NCBI GenBank assembly: GCA_035318985.1
Contig: DATHDP010000013.1
Span: 1-41,721, forward strand
DNA: 41,721 nt
Source of the DNA: VBAS01 sp035318985
GTDB taxonomy: Bacteria; Bacteroidota; Bacteroidia; Chitinophagales; Chitinophagaceae
Direction: 5' to 3'
Shown: one piece after another, positions 24,362 to 31,578 of the stretch
How the letters are laid out: each line of letters starts with the position of its first letter
Numbering within the stretch: the stretch's first letter is position 1
Translations under genes and position numbers: made by a program
Notes under the pieces: generated by a model
The model's input: the letters and a program-made list of their open reading frames with translations, nothing else
The model's database searches: none
Told to the model about the DNA's origin: nothing

Positions 24362-26155
24362 ATGACAAACCCGTTGAATATCTATCAGCAGCAAATTGCA
24401 AAACATAAGACCGAATTAAAAAAACTTGAGAAAAGAGGAGTCCTGTTTGGCTGGCTACGATTTTTAAGTATAGCTCTTGCATTTATGAGTATTTGGTGGA
24501 TATGGGATAACAGATCATATATTCTGCTTCCTGTACCCGTTTTATTCATAGCATTATTTCTTTTCATTCTTGCAAAACACCTTGCTAATAATGCTGCCAT
24601 TGAAAATCTTCAGCGGCTGATCGGAATAAATGAAACAGAGATACAGGTGCTCGGTCATCATTTTACTCATCTGCCTGACGGTTCAGAATTAAAACCTGAA
24701 AATCATGAATACGCAAATGACCTTGACATTTTTGGTAGGGCATCCTTATTCCAATATGTCAATCGCTGTACATCCCAACAAGGAAAGAAATTATTTGCTG
24801 GCTGGTTATTAGGTCCGGCATCGTCTGAAATTATTGTAGAAAGACAGCAAGCAGTAAAAGAATTATCACAGAAATTGGAATGGCGCCAACAATTACAATC
24901 TTACGGCATTGCTCATTCGATCAATATTGATACGGAAAGAAAAATTGAGAACTGGTTACTGGAAGACTTTCAGTTCATGGATAAACCACACTGGAAACTG
25001 CTGCGATTCATTTTACCTGCGATCAGTTTTGCATTATTAATTCTATACCTGATAGACATTATTCCTTCAGCCATATTTTACCCGGCAATATTTCTGATGC
25101 TTGCCCTTTCATTTGGCATTACCAAATTGATCATGCCTTCGTTTACAAAACTTAATAAGGTTGCGCCACAACTCGAAACACTTTCAGACAGTGTATCATG
25201 GATAGAAAAAGGAGATGTCAAAAGCAAGTTGCTTGTTGAATTAAGATCTAAATACATAGATGGATCAGTTCTTTCCTCACAGACGATCAAAAAACTAAAA
25301 AAGATCTTAGACAATACAGATATACGTTTGAATCCACTTGTATTCATACCACTAAATACCTTTTTGTTTTGGGACCTGCAACAAGTAATGATATTAGAAA
25401 ACTGGAAAAAAGAAAACAAAGAGCATATCGGTGACTGGTTTCATTCATTAGCCCAAATAGAATCGCTTTCCTCACTTGCTAATCTTTCTTTCAACCACAC
25501 CGATTGGTGTTTCCCAACAATTTCGAAAGAACATGGAACAGTAATCGCCGATTCATTAGGTCATCCATTGATCCCGAAAGAAAAATTGGTGACCAATTCG
25601 TTTTCTACTGAAGGAAACGTGGGATTGAATCTAATAACCGGCTCAAACATGGCTGGCAAGAGCACATTCTTGAGAAGTGTTGGAGTTAATATTGTTTTAG
25701 CCATGACGGGCTCGCCTGTTTATGCAGGATCATTTACAGTTTCAAATATGAAAGTGATCAGCAGCATGAGAGTAAGTGATAACCTGGAAGAAAACACTTC
25801 TACATTTTATGCAGAATTAAAGAAGTTGAAAGAAGTTATTGAAGCAGTTTACAAGGATGAAAAAGTTTTTTTGTTACTTGATGAGATATTAAGAGGCACA
25901 AACTCCGCTGACAGGCATACAGGATCAAAAGCATTGATAAAACAATTGATACATCATAATGCCGCTGGCCTGATCGCCACACATGATCTTGAATTAGCAA
26001 AATTGGCTGCTGAGTTTCCTTTAAAACTTCACAACTATCATTTCGATGTACAGGTTGCGGGAGATGAACTCTATTTTGATTATAAATTAAAAAAAGGCGT
26101 CTGCACCAGCATGAACGCCTCTTTATTAATGAAGAAGATCGGAATAGAATTATAG
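24362..26155 (+). CDS. Membrane-associated MutS-family ATPase
   Basis: A 597-residue MutS homologue that lacks the mismatch-binding domain I. Two hydrophobic hairpins are visible: residues 30-75 (FLSIALAFMSIWWIW, then LLPVPVLFIALFLFILA) and 218-258 (FILPAISFALLILYLI, then IFLMLALSFGITKL), which would anchor it in the inner membrane. A MutS core (domain III-like) lies around residue 120-400. The ATPase domain has Walker A GSNMAGKSTFLRS near 427, SMRVSDNLEENTSTFYAEL (signature loop), Walker B VFLLLDEILRGTNSADR and the His-switch ATHDLE. Such proteins are common in Bacteroidota; no role in mismatch repair has to be assumed. Single transcription unit. Confidence 0.85.
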   Translation: MTNPLNIYQQQIAKHKTELKKLEKRGVLFGWLRFLSIALAFMSIWWIWDNRSYILLPVPVLFIALFLFILAKHLANNAAIENLQRLIGINETEIQVLGHHFTHLPDGSELKPENHEYANDLDIFGRASLFQYVNRCTSQQGKKLFAGWLLGPASSEIIVERQQAVKELSQKLEWRQQLQSYGIAHSINIDTERKIENWLLEDFQFMDKPHWKLLRFILPAISFALLILYLIDIIPSAIFYPAIFLMLALSFGITKLIMPSFTKLNKVAPQLETLSDSVSWIEKGDVKSKLLVELRSKYIDGSVLSSQTIKKLKKILDNTDIRLNPLVFIPLNTFLFWDLQQVMILENWKKENKEHIGDWFHSLAQIESLSSLANLSFNHTDWCFPTISKEHGTVIADSLGHPLIPKEKLVTNSFSTEGNVGLNLITGSNMAGKSTFLRSVGVNIVLAMTGSPVYAGSFTVSNMKVISSMRVSDNLEENTSTFYAELKKLKEVIEAVYKDEKVFLLLDEILRGTNSADRHTGSKALIKQLIHHNAAGLIATHDLELAKLAAEFPLKLHNYHFDVQVAGDELYFDYKLKKGVCTSMNASLLMKKIGIEL

Positions 26156-26166
26156 TTAATCACCGA

Positions 26167-26262
26167 TGGGCTAAAGCCCAGCAAAAAAGATTTCCATGAA
26201 TACCCCCAGCCTTAAGGCTGGGGTTAGAAAAATTAAGTTCAAGAATAATGGGCTTTAGCCCA
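26167..26262. repeat. REPIN-like palindrome cluster (TGGGCTAAAGCCCA)
   Basis: Three palindromes: TGGGCTAAAGCCCA (26167-26180), CCCCAGCCTTAAGGCTGGGG (26204-26223, a perfect 20-mer), and TGGGCTTTAGCCCA (26249-26262), the exact reverse complement of the first. The whole is a symmetric element of 96 nt between the convergent mutS-like and rseP genes, and the last palindrome touches the rseP stop codon. GGGCTAAAGCCC-type repeats are known as REP-like sequences mobilised by Y1 transposases (RAYTs) in other bacteria; no such transposase is in this window. Confidence 0.75.
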
Positions 26263-27615
26263 TTATTTAAACAATCTCCATACGTCAAGACCAAGTGCAT
26301 AAGCCATTAGTCCCATCAACAACACCATTCCCACCATTTGTGCATATTCCAAAAACTTATCACTTGGTTTGCGACCTGTTATCATTTCAGCCAATGTAAA
26401 TAATGCATGGCCGCCATCTAAACCTGGTATAGGTAATATATTCATGAAGGCAAGAATAATACTAAAGATTGCCGTTAATGTCCAAAAAATTTGTGGATCC
26501 CAAAAATTGGGATAGATACCGCCAATACTTAATACACTTCCTAAAGATTCACTTGCTTTTGCTTTACCAGTGAATAATTGCCGAAGTCCTGTAACATATC
26601 TTCCTAATGTAGACCAGCATTCCATAAAACCAGCAGGCACCGCTTGTAAAAAACTATATTTCTCAGTCTCATAATGGATACCAAGATCTTTTTCCGTTTT
26701 CAGTTTTATTCCAAACTTTCCGTTCTTATCAAGGCGCACTGTCTTTGTTAACGTATCGTTTCCCCTTAGTAGGGTAACCTTTACATCCTGATCTTTTTTA
26801 TCCTTAATAGCTTTTGTCACCTGGTGATAAAAAGATGCGTCTGTGTCGTTGATACCAATAACTCTGTCACCTGCCATTAAACCCGCTTTTTCAGCACTGG
26901 ATCCTTTTTCATCAAACTCTTTAACAATAAAAGGAACCCTGGGAGCAGTGAAACTTCCCCCGTTTCTCGTATTTAATTTTCTGGTTAATCCTTCATCAAG
27001 TTTTAAGACAATAATGCTATCACCACGCTTTACAGTAAGACTCTTTGCCTCTTCCAAAATAATTTGACCCTTTAATGTATTTATATTTTTTAGATCAGTA
27101 GTGTCAACTTTTAAAACTATATCACCATCTTTTAATCCAACAGTTTTTGCAAGACTATCAGTTGCCAATCCATATATCGCATTTTGTGGCGGCAAATATT
27201 CCTTTCCCCATATCCAAAGAATAAATACGAAAATTATGATCGCAAGAATGATATTGATAATAATACCACCAAGCATGATGATCAATCGTTGCCATGCCGG
27301 CTTACTTCTGAATTCATATGGCTGAGGAGGAAGTTTCATTTGTTCCTTATCCATGCTTTCATCGATCATGCCGGATATTTTTACATAACCTCCTAGTGGT
27401 ATCCATCCTAAGCCGTATTCAGTCTCTCCTTTTTTCTTTTTCCAAAGTGAGAACCATGGATTAAAAAAGAGATAGAATTTTTCAACACGGCAACCAAACC
27501 ATTTTGCTGTAATAAAATGTCCAAATTCATGCAATAAGATCAGGATCGAAAAAGAAAGGATGAATTGTGCGGCTTGAATAGGCACTGAACTCCAGTCTAT
27601 AGCTAGTAACGTCAT
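26263..27615 (-). CDS. rseP: Site-2 metalloprotease RseP/MucP
   Basis: A 450-residue intramembrane zinc protease. The active-site HExxH is HEFGH (His29, Glu30, His33) in the first helix and the third ligand lies in NILPIPGLDGGH near residue 395-406, in a later helix. Between them are two PDZ-like regions (about 125-205 and 215-300; GDIVLKVD and GDRVIGIND). Helices near residue 105-130, 385-400 and 425-445 complete the core. RseP cuts anti-sigma factors after a first cleavage and clears signal peptides. It is the last gene of GH3-like-dxr-rseP; a 119-nt gap to dxr contains a near-consensus -7 element (GATATTTG, minus strand), so it may also have its own promoter. The dxr-rseP pairing is common in bacteria. 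Confidence 0.92.
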   Translation of the reverse strand: MTLLAIDWSSVPIQAAQFILSFSILILLHEFGHFITAKWFGCRVEKFYLFFNPWFSLWKKKKGETEYGLGWIPLGGYVKISGMIDESMDKEQMKLPPQPYEFRSKPAWQRLIIMLGGIIINIILAIIIFVFILWIWGKEYLPPQNAIYGLATDSLAKTVGLKDGDIVLKVDTTDLKNINTLKGQIILEEAKSLTVKRGDSIIVLKLDEGLTRKLNTRNGGSFTAPRVPFIVKEFDEKGSSAEKAGLMAGDRVIGINDTDASFYHQVTKAIKDKKDQDVKVTLLRGNDTLTKTVRLDKNGKFGIKLKTEKDLGIHYETEKYSFLQAVPAGFMECWSTLGRYVTGLRQLFTGKAKASESLGSVLSIGGIYPNFWDPQIFWTLTAIFSIILAFMNILPIPGLDGGHALFTLAEMITGRKPSDKFLEYAQMVGMVLLMGLMAYALGLDVWRLFK

Positions 27616-27634
27616 AATTTATATTTAATCCTAG

Positions 27635-27650
27635 ATCCGCCCAGGCGGAT
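27635..27650. repeat. Small palindrome ATCCGCC/GGCGGAT
   Basis: A 7-bp inverted repeat with a 2-nt centre in the leader of rseP, followed on the plus strand by a T run (27650-27654). It lies 20 nt upstream of the rseP start, so it would be in the 5' region of its mRNA. It could be a dispersed repeat or a leader hairpin; no function is evident. Confidence 0.45.
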
Positions 27651-27734
27651 TTTTAAGCTTTTTTAAATGTTTGCAAATATCTTTTAAAATTAGTTAGTGA
27701 AAACAGAATTTTTTTAAGCGGGGATTATTGTGTT

Positions 27735-28955
27735 TTATAGCTTAATTACATCAGCAGCAAAACTTCTTGCTTCGCCGTCACTTTCAAAGTAATCATCCAT
27801 TGAAGGTTTATCGATAAAAGGCACATGTTGCATTGTTTTTTCGATCAGGTCTGTCATTTCAAGAAACCCGATCCTGTTTTTCAAAAAAGCATACACTGCA
27901 ATTTCATTTGCAGCATTCATTATACATGGAAGATTACCACCTTTGTTCAATGCCTCCATTGATAAAGAAAGATTCCGGAATGTCCGGATATCAGGTTCTT
28001 CAAATGTCAGCGTATTCATTTTTTTGAAATCAAATCGCGGGAAATTATTGTGGATCCGTTGTGGAAATGCCAATGCATATTGAATAGGTAATTTCATATC
28101 AGGCATTCCCATTTGCGCTTTTAAACTTCCATCTTCAAATTGCACAAGGCTATGAATTACACTTTGCGGATGAATGATCACTTGTATCTGATCGGGCCGA
28201 AGATTGAACAAGTATTTTGCTTCGATCATCTCCAATCCTTTATTCATTAGCGTGGCGGAATCAATGCTGATCTTTGCACCCATGGTCCAGTTCGGATGCT
28301 GCAATGCATGCTCTCTTTTTACATTCACCAGGAAATTTGGTTTCCTTCCCAAAAAAGGACCACCAGATGCAGTAAGAATTATTTTTTCAATACGATTCCT
28401 TGTTTCTCCGACCAGGCACTGAAAAATAGCCGAGTGTTCTGAGTCAACAGGAATAACCGGTGCCCTGTTTTCCATAGCCCGTTGCATTATAATATCACCG
28501 GCAACTACCAAGGTTTCTTTATTTGCCAGTGCGATCGTCTTACTGTTCTCAATTGCTTTCAATGTTGGTCTTAATCCTGCAAAACCAACAATAGCTGCCA
28601 GCATTAGATCATAACAATCCATTGCAGCAACTTCTTCTAATGCTTTTTCACCGCAAAAAACTTTTACATCAGTAGATGCCAATGCGTCTTTGACTTTCTG
28701 ATACTTGTTCTCATCGCCAATAACAACAATATTGGGATTGAATTGCAATGCTTGCTGAATAAGTAATTCATCATTTGTTTGTGCAGTCAGCACTTCTGCA
28801 GAAAATTTGTCGGGATTAGCTGCAATTACATTTAAAGCCTGTGTACCAATAGAACCCGTAGAGCCAAACAAGGCTATTCTTTTTATACCACCTTCATTTG
28901 CCTGTGCTTTCTTCACTGGAGATTCAGACGGTGTATCTTCAAAAAGGACTTTCAT
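27735..28955 (-). CDS. dxr: 1-deoxy-D-xylulose 5-phosphate reductoisomerase
   Basis: A 406-residue enzyme of the MEP isoprenoid pathway: DXP plus NADPH gives 2-C-methyl-D-erythritol 4-phosphate. After a short non-conserved leader (residues 1-24), the NADPH loop is LFGSTGSIGTQAL. Other signatures are IALANKETLVVAG, the metal/substrate motif PVDSEHSAIFQCL, LTASGGPF, HPNWTMGAKISIDSATLMNKGLE and PQSVIHSLVQFEDGS. All are intact and the length is normal. Cytoplasmic. It follows the GH3-like gene by 23 nt and precedes rseP. Confidence 0.97.
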   Translation of the reverse strand: MKVLFEDTPSESPVKKAQANEGGIKRIALFGSTGSIGTQALNVIAANPDKFSAEVLTAQTNDELLIQQALQFNPNIVVIGDENKYQKVKDALASTDVKVFCGEKALEEVAAMDCYDLMLAAIVGFAGLRPTLKAIENSKTIALANKETLVVAGDIIMQRAMENRAPVIPVDSEHSAIFQCLVGETRNRIEKIILTASGGPFLGRKPNFLVNVKREHALQHPNWTMGAKISIDSATLMNKGLEMIEAKYLFNLRPDQIQVIIHPQSVIHSLVQFEDGSLKAQMGMPDMKLPIQYALAFPQRIHNNFPRFDFKKMNTLTFEEPDIRTFRNLSLSMEALNKGGNLPCIMNAANEIAVYAFLKNRIGFLEMTDLIEKTMQHVPFIDKPSMDDYFESDGEARSFAADVIKL

Positions 28956-28978
28956 TTATATTAGTCAGCTTTGATTAG

Positions 28979-30478
28979 TTAATTATTATCACTCCACTTT
29001 ACCAATTCATCTGCAATTTTACGATCATTGCTTAGTCTCGGCACTTTATTTTGTCCACCCAATTTACCGATTGATTTCATGTAATCAATAAAACCATTTT
29101 TCCTGACCGCAGTTATTTTTAATGGCGAAAGGATATTGCCGCTGATCAGGTCATCATAATACACATTCTTCTTTCTAAGATTTACTTCTACTTTATTTGC
29201 AAATGAATTAATATCTCCCGGCCTGTTCTCAAATTCAATGAACCATTCATGATAGGACTTGCCTTCATTTTTACTCACGAAAGGTGCAACCGTGAATTCT
29301 GTAATATGAATATGTTCTTCTTCAGCCGCTCTCAAAATACTGTACTCAACTTCTTCACCGATCACATGTTCTCCAAATGCTGAAATAAAATGTTTTGTTC
29401 TTCCAGTTACTATTAACCTGTAAGGGTCCGTAGAAACAAATTTAACTGTATCACCAAGATTATAACCCCAAAGACCTGCATTGCTATTAATGATCATCGC
29501 ATAGTTCTCTCCCACTTTCACATCCTTTAATGAGAGTCTTGTTGGATTATCATTATAAATTTCTGCAGCCGGGATAAATTCAAAATATATACCGCTATTG
29601 GAATTCAATAAAAGCCCTTCTGTATTTTGTGAATCCTGGAAAGCAAAGAATCCTTCGCTTGCCGGGAACAATTCTATACAATCAACTTTTCTTCCAATGC
29701 TTTCGAACAATTTTGCTTTGTATGGTTCAAAATTTACACCGCCCTGCACCATCACACTGAAGTTAGGAAACAACTCGCCAACTTTTTTACCACTGCGTTT
29801 TATTAATTCATCAAAATACATCTGCATCCATGGTGGTATACCACTGATGAGTGTCATATCCTGATTGATCGTTTCATCTACGATCTTATTCAATTTAGTT
29901 TCCCAATCTTCAATACAATTTGTTTCATAAGAAGGCATTTGATTCGATCGCAAATATTTCGGCACATGATGATTCACTATCCCACTTAATCTTCCGGTTG
30001 GAATATCACCCACCCTTTCTAATTCAGGTGAACCGGATAAAAAGATCAGTTTACCATCTGCAAACCGGGTATTGCCTGTTTCAGCCATGTAACAAAGCAG
30101 GGCATTGCGGGCAGTGTTGATATGATTGGGAATAGAATCTTTTGTGATCGGGATGTATTTGGTACCACTAGTTGTGCCGGAGGTTTTGGCTAGATAGATC
30201 GGCCGGCCTTTCCACAATATATTATGCTTACCTTCTTTTATTTTATCGATCCAGGGTCGCATTTGTTCATAATCCTGAATGGAAATGGCCTTTTTAAACT
30301 CTTCATAATTAGTTACTTTATCCAGACCTACGGATTTGCCATATTCTGTGCCCTTTCCAACTTTTAGAAGCTGGTTTAGAATATTTTCCTGGTCGGCAAC
30401 GGCAGTTGCCATGCCTTTCCGGATACCTTTATATATATATGAAGCGAACGGTTTTGCTAAAAACGACTTGATTTTCAT
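28979..30478 (-). CDS. GH3-family adenylating enzyme
   Basis: A 499-residue protein of the GH3 auxin-responsive family, within the ANL adenylating superfamily. The ATP-binding P-loop is AKTSGTTSGTKYIPIT near residue 105-120; the later motifs are QGGVNFEPYKAKLFE, FPASEGFFAFQD and LWGYNLGDTVKFVSTDPYRLIVTGRTKHF (hinge region). Plant GH3 proteins couple amino acids to plant hormones; bacterial members are widespread in Bacteroidota with unknown substrates, presumably adenylating a carboxylic acid and passing it to an amine. First gene of the unit with dxr and rseP; a good minus-strand promoter lies 34 nt upstream. Link to isoprenoid synthesis is not established. Confidence 0.88.
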   Translation of the reverse strand: MKIKSFLAKPFASYIYKGIRKGMATAVADQENILNQLLKVGKGTEYGKSVGLDKVTNYEEFKKAISIQDYEQMRPWIDKIKEGKHNILWKGRPIYLAKTSGTTSGTKYIPITKDSIPNHINTARNALLCYMAETGNTRFADGKLIFLSGSPELERVGDIPTGRLSGIVNHHVPKYLRSNQMPSYETNCIEDWETKLNKIVDETINQDMTLISGIPPWMQMYFDELIKRSGKKVGELFPNFSVMVQGGVNFEPYKAKLFESIGRKVDCIELFPASEGFFAFQDSQNTEGLLLNSNSGIYFEFIPAAEIYNDNPTRLSLKDVKVGENYAMIINSNAGLWGYNLGDTVKFVSTDPYRLIVTGRTKHFISAFGEHVIGEEVEYSILRAAEEEHIHITEFTVAPFVSKNEGKSYHEWFIEFENRPGDINSFANKVEVNLRKKNVYYDDLISGNILSPLKITAVRKNGFIDYMKSIGKLGGQNKVPRLSNDRKIADELVKWSDNN

Positions 30479-30511
30479 ACCCTAAGTAAAACGCAAGCTA
30501 AGATGAATTTG

Positions 30512-30540
30512 CAAATATAAAAGAAGGCATTTCAAATCAA
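30512..30540 (-). promoter_or_regulatory. Promoter of the GH3-like-dxr-rseP unit
   Basis: Minus strand: TTG (30540-30538), an 18-nt spacer, then TATATTTG (30519-30512), a perfect -7 element. It stands back-to-back with the rplU promoter in a 144-nt divergent region. Confidence 0.5.
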
Positions 30541-30571
30541 CAGAGTGTGAATATAAATCTTTGATAATCTG

Positions 30572-30602
30572 TTTGCCGGAAAGGCATTTCCCCTTACCTT
30601 TG
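30572..30602 (+). promoter_or_regulatory. Promoter of rplU-rpmA
   Basis: TTTG (30572-30575), exactly 19 nt, then TACCTTTG (30595-30602): both elements match the Bacteroidota housekeeping consensus. The predicted start is about 30608, giving a very short leader before the ATG at 30623. Confidence 0.75.
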
Positions 30603-30622
30603 CCATCCTTAATTTTAAAGCT

Positions 30623-30940
30623 ATGATAGCAGTTGTAAAAATAGCCGGACAGCAATATAAAGTGGAAAAAGACCAGACTTTGTATGTGCCACACATTGAA
30701 GGCAATGCCGGTGATAAATTTGATCTTGAAGTGTTGATGGCTGATGCAGATGGTACAGTTTCTATTGGAACTGATATAAAAGCAAAAGTAAAAGCTGAAA
30801 TACTTGAGCATGTAAAAGGCGATAAAGTGATCGCTTACAAACAAAAAAGAAGAAAGGGTTTTCGTAAAAAGAAAGGACATCGTACGTTGTACACTCAGAT
30901 CAAGATCAATAGCATTACAAATAAGAAATCTGAAAATTAA
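30623..30940 (+). CDS. rplU: 50S ribosomal protein L21
   Basis: A 105-residue ribosomal protein, full length. MIAVVKIAGQQYKVEKDQTLYVPHIEG is the standard L21 start, followed by the beta-barrel segment VLMADADGTVSIGTDI and the basic tail YKQKRRKGFRKKKGHRTLYTQIKI that binds 23S rRNA. It lies 18 nt before rpmA, the usual L21-L27 pairing, and is driven by a consensus promoter immediately upstream. Confidence 0.97.
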   Translation: MIAVVKIAGQQYKVEKDQTLYVPHIEGNAGDKFDLEVLMADADGTVSIGTDIKAKVKAEILEHVKGDKVIAYKQKRRKGFRKKKGHRTLYTQIKINSITNKKSEN

Positions 30941-30958
30941 AATTTAAACTTTTGTCTC

Positions 30959-31219
30959 ATGGCACATAAAAAAGGTGAAGGCAGTGTAAAGAATGGTCGT
31001 GACTCACATAGTAAACGCCTTGGTGTAAAAATTTTTGGTGGTCAACCTGCTATTGCTGGCAACATCATCGTTCGTCAACGTGGCACTGTTTATCATCCAG
31101 GAAAAAATGTTGGCGTTGGTAAAGATTATTCTTTGTTTGCATTGACTGATGGCATGGTTGAATTTAGAAAAGGAAAGAACGACAGAACATTTGTTTCAGT
31201 AGCTCCTGTTGAAGCATAA
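30959..31219 (+). CDS. rpmA: 50S ribosomal protein L27
   Basis: An 86-residue ribosomal protein, full length. MAHKKGEGSVKNGRDSHSKR and LGVKIFGGQPAIAG are the L27 hallmarks; the flexible N-terminus reaches the peptidyl-transferase centre. The N-terminus starts directly at MAHKKG, without the cleaved extension found in Firmicutes. Second gene of the rplU-rpmA operon. Confidence 0.97.
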   Translation: MAHKKGEGSVKNGRDSHSKRLGVKIFGGQPAIAGNIIVRQRGTVYHPGKNVGVGKDYSLFALTDGMVEFRKGKNDRTFVSVAPVEA

Positions 31220-31236
31220 AGTTTTTTTCTTTGCAT

Positions 31237-31312
31237 CAGTGATGATCATCGCTGAAAAAAATCTCAAACGCTTTGCAAGTTGGGTGATGTTGAAAAAAGT
31301 AATCAACATCAC
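31237..31312. repeat. Two inverted repeats after rpmA
   Basis: CAGTGATG (31237-31244) pairs with CATCGCTG (31247-31254), with one G-T pair, and is followed by seven A; GTGATGTTG (31284-31292) pairs perfectly with CAACATCAC (31304-31312) over an 11-nt loop. Neither is followed by a T run on the plus strand, so they are poor intrinsic terminators for rpmA. They precede the promoter of the Lys/Ala peptide gene. Confidence 0.5.
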
Positions 31313-31336
31313 GAATTTAACATTGTGGAAAAAATT

Positions 31337-31367
31337 TTTGATAGTTTAAATAATAATTCTATTTTTA
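31337..31367 (+). promoter_or_regulatory. Promoter of the Lys/Ala peptide gene
   Basis: TTTG (31337-31340), 19 nt, then TATTTTTA (31360-31367), one mismatch from TAnnTTTG. The spacing is identical to that of the rplU promoter. The predicted leader to the ATG at 31407 is about 30-35 nt. Confidence 0.6.
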
Positions 31368-31406
31368 CTATCGTTATTTATTTCTAACCATTTAAATTCT
31401 AAACAC

Positions 31407-31478
31407 ATGGCAACAAAGAAAAAAGCAGCTAAGAAAAAAGCAGCTCCTAAAAAGAAAGCAGCTAAGAAGAAAAAGTAA
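31407..31478 (+). CDS. Tiny Lys/Ala-rich basic peptide, histone-H1-tail-like
   Basis: A 23-residue reading frame of composition 13 Lys, 7 Ala, 1 Pro, 1 Thr and Met. It reads MATKKKAAKKKAAP and then KKKAAKKKK: three KKKAA units plus a KKKK end. Three things make it credible although it is below normal annotation limits: a promoter with correct spacing at 31337-31367, a near-perfect intrinsic terminator 18 nt after the stop, and a position as a complete single-gene unit between rpmA and polX. The sequence resembles the C-terminal tail of histone H1 and of bacterial Hc1-type proteins, so binding to DNA or RNA is likely on charge alone. No longer reading frame continues on either side. Function is inferred, not known. 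Confidence 0.7.
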   Translation: MATKKKAAKKKAAPKKKAAKKKK

Positions 31479-31495
31479 CTTAACCTTTCTCATAA

Positions 31496-31526
31496 AAGTC
31501 CCTCGCAGTGCGGGGGACTTTTTTTT
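31496..31526 (+). terminator. Intrinsic terminator of the Lys/Ala peptide gene
   Basis: AAGTCCCTCGC (31496-31506), loop AGT, GCGGGGGACTT (31510-31520): an 11-bp stem with a single T-G pair, running into eight T (31519-31526). It is the strongest intrinsic terminator in the window. Confidence 0.92.
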
Positions 31527-31578
31527 GCAGTAACTTGTATTCCCCCAATGAAAAAAAGAATAATATTAAATTGCAGTT

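Noticed and set aside
26204..26223. Intrinsic terminator at the 20-bp palindrome
   Set aside because: No T run follows on either strand and flanking inverted copies show it is part of a repeat element; a termination role is possible but not supported as a separate feature.
30482..30880. 132-codon frame on the minus strand
   Set aside because: It is antisense to rplU, and its Cys/Phe/Tyr-rich product is the typical shadow of an Ala/Lys-rich ribosomal protein.
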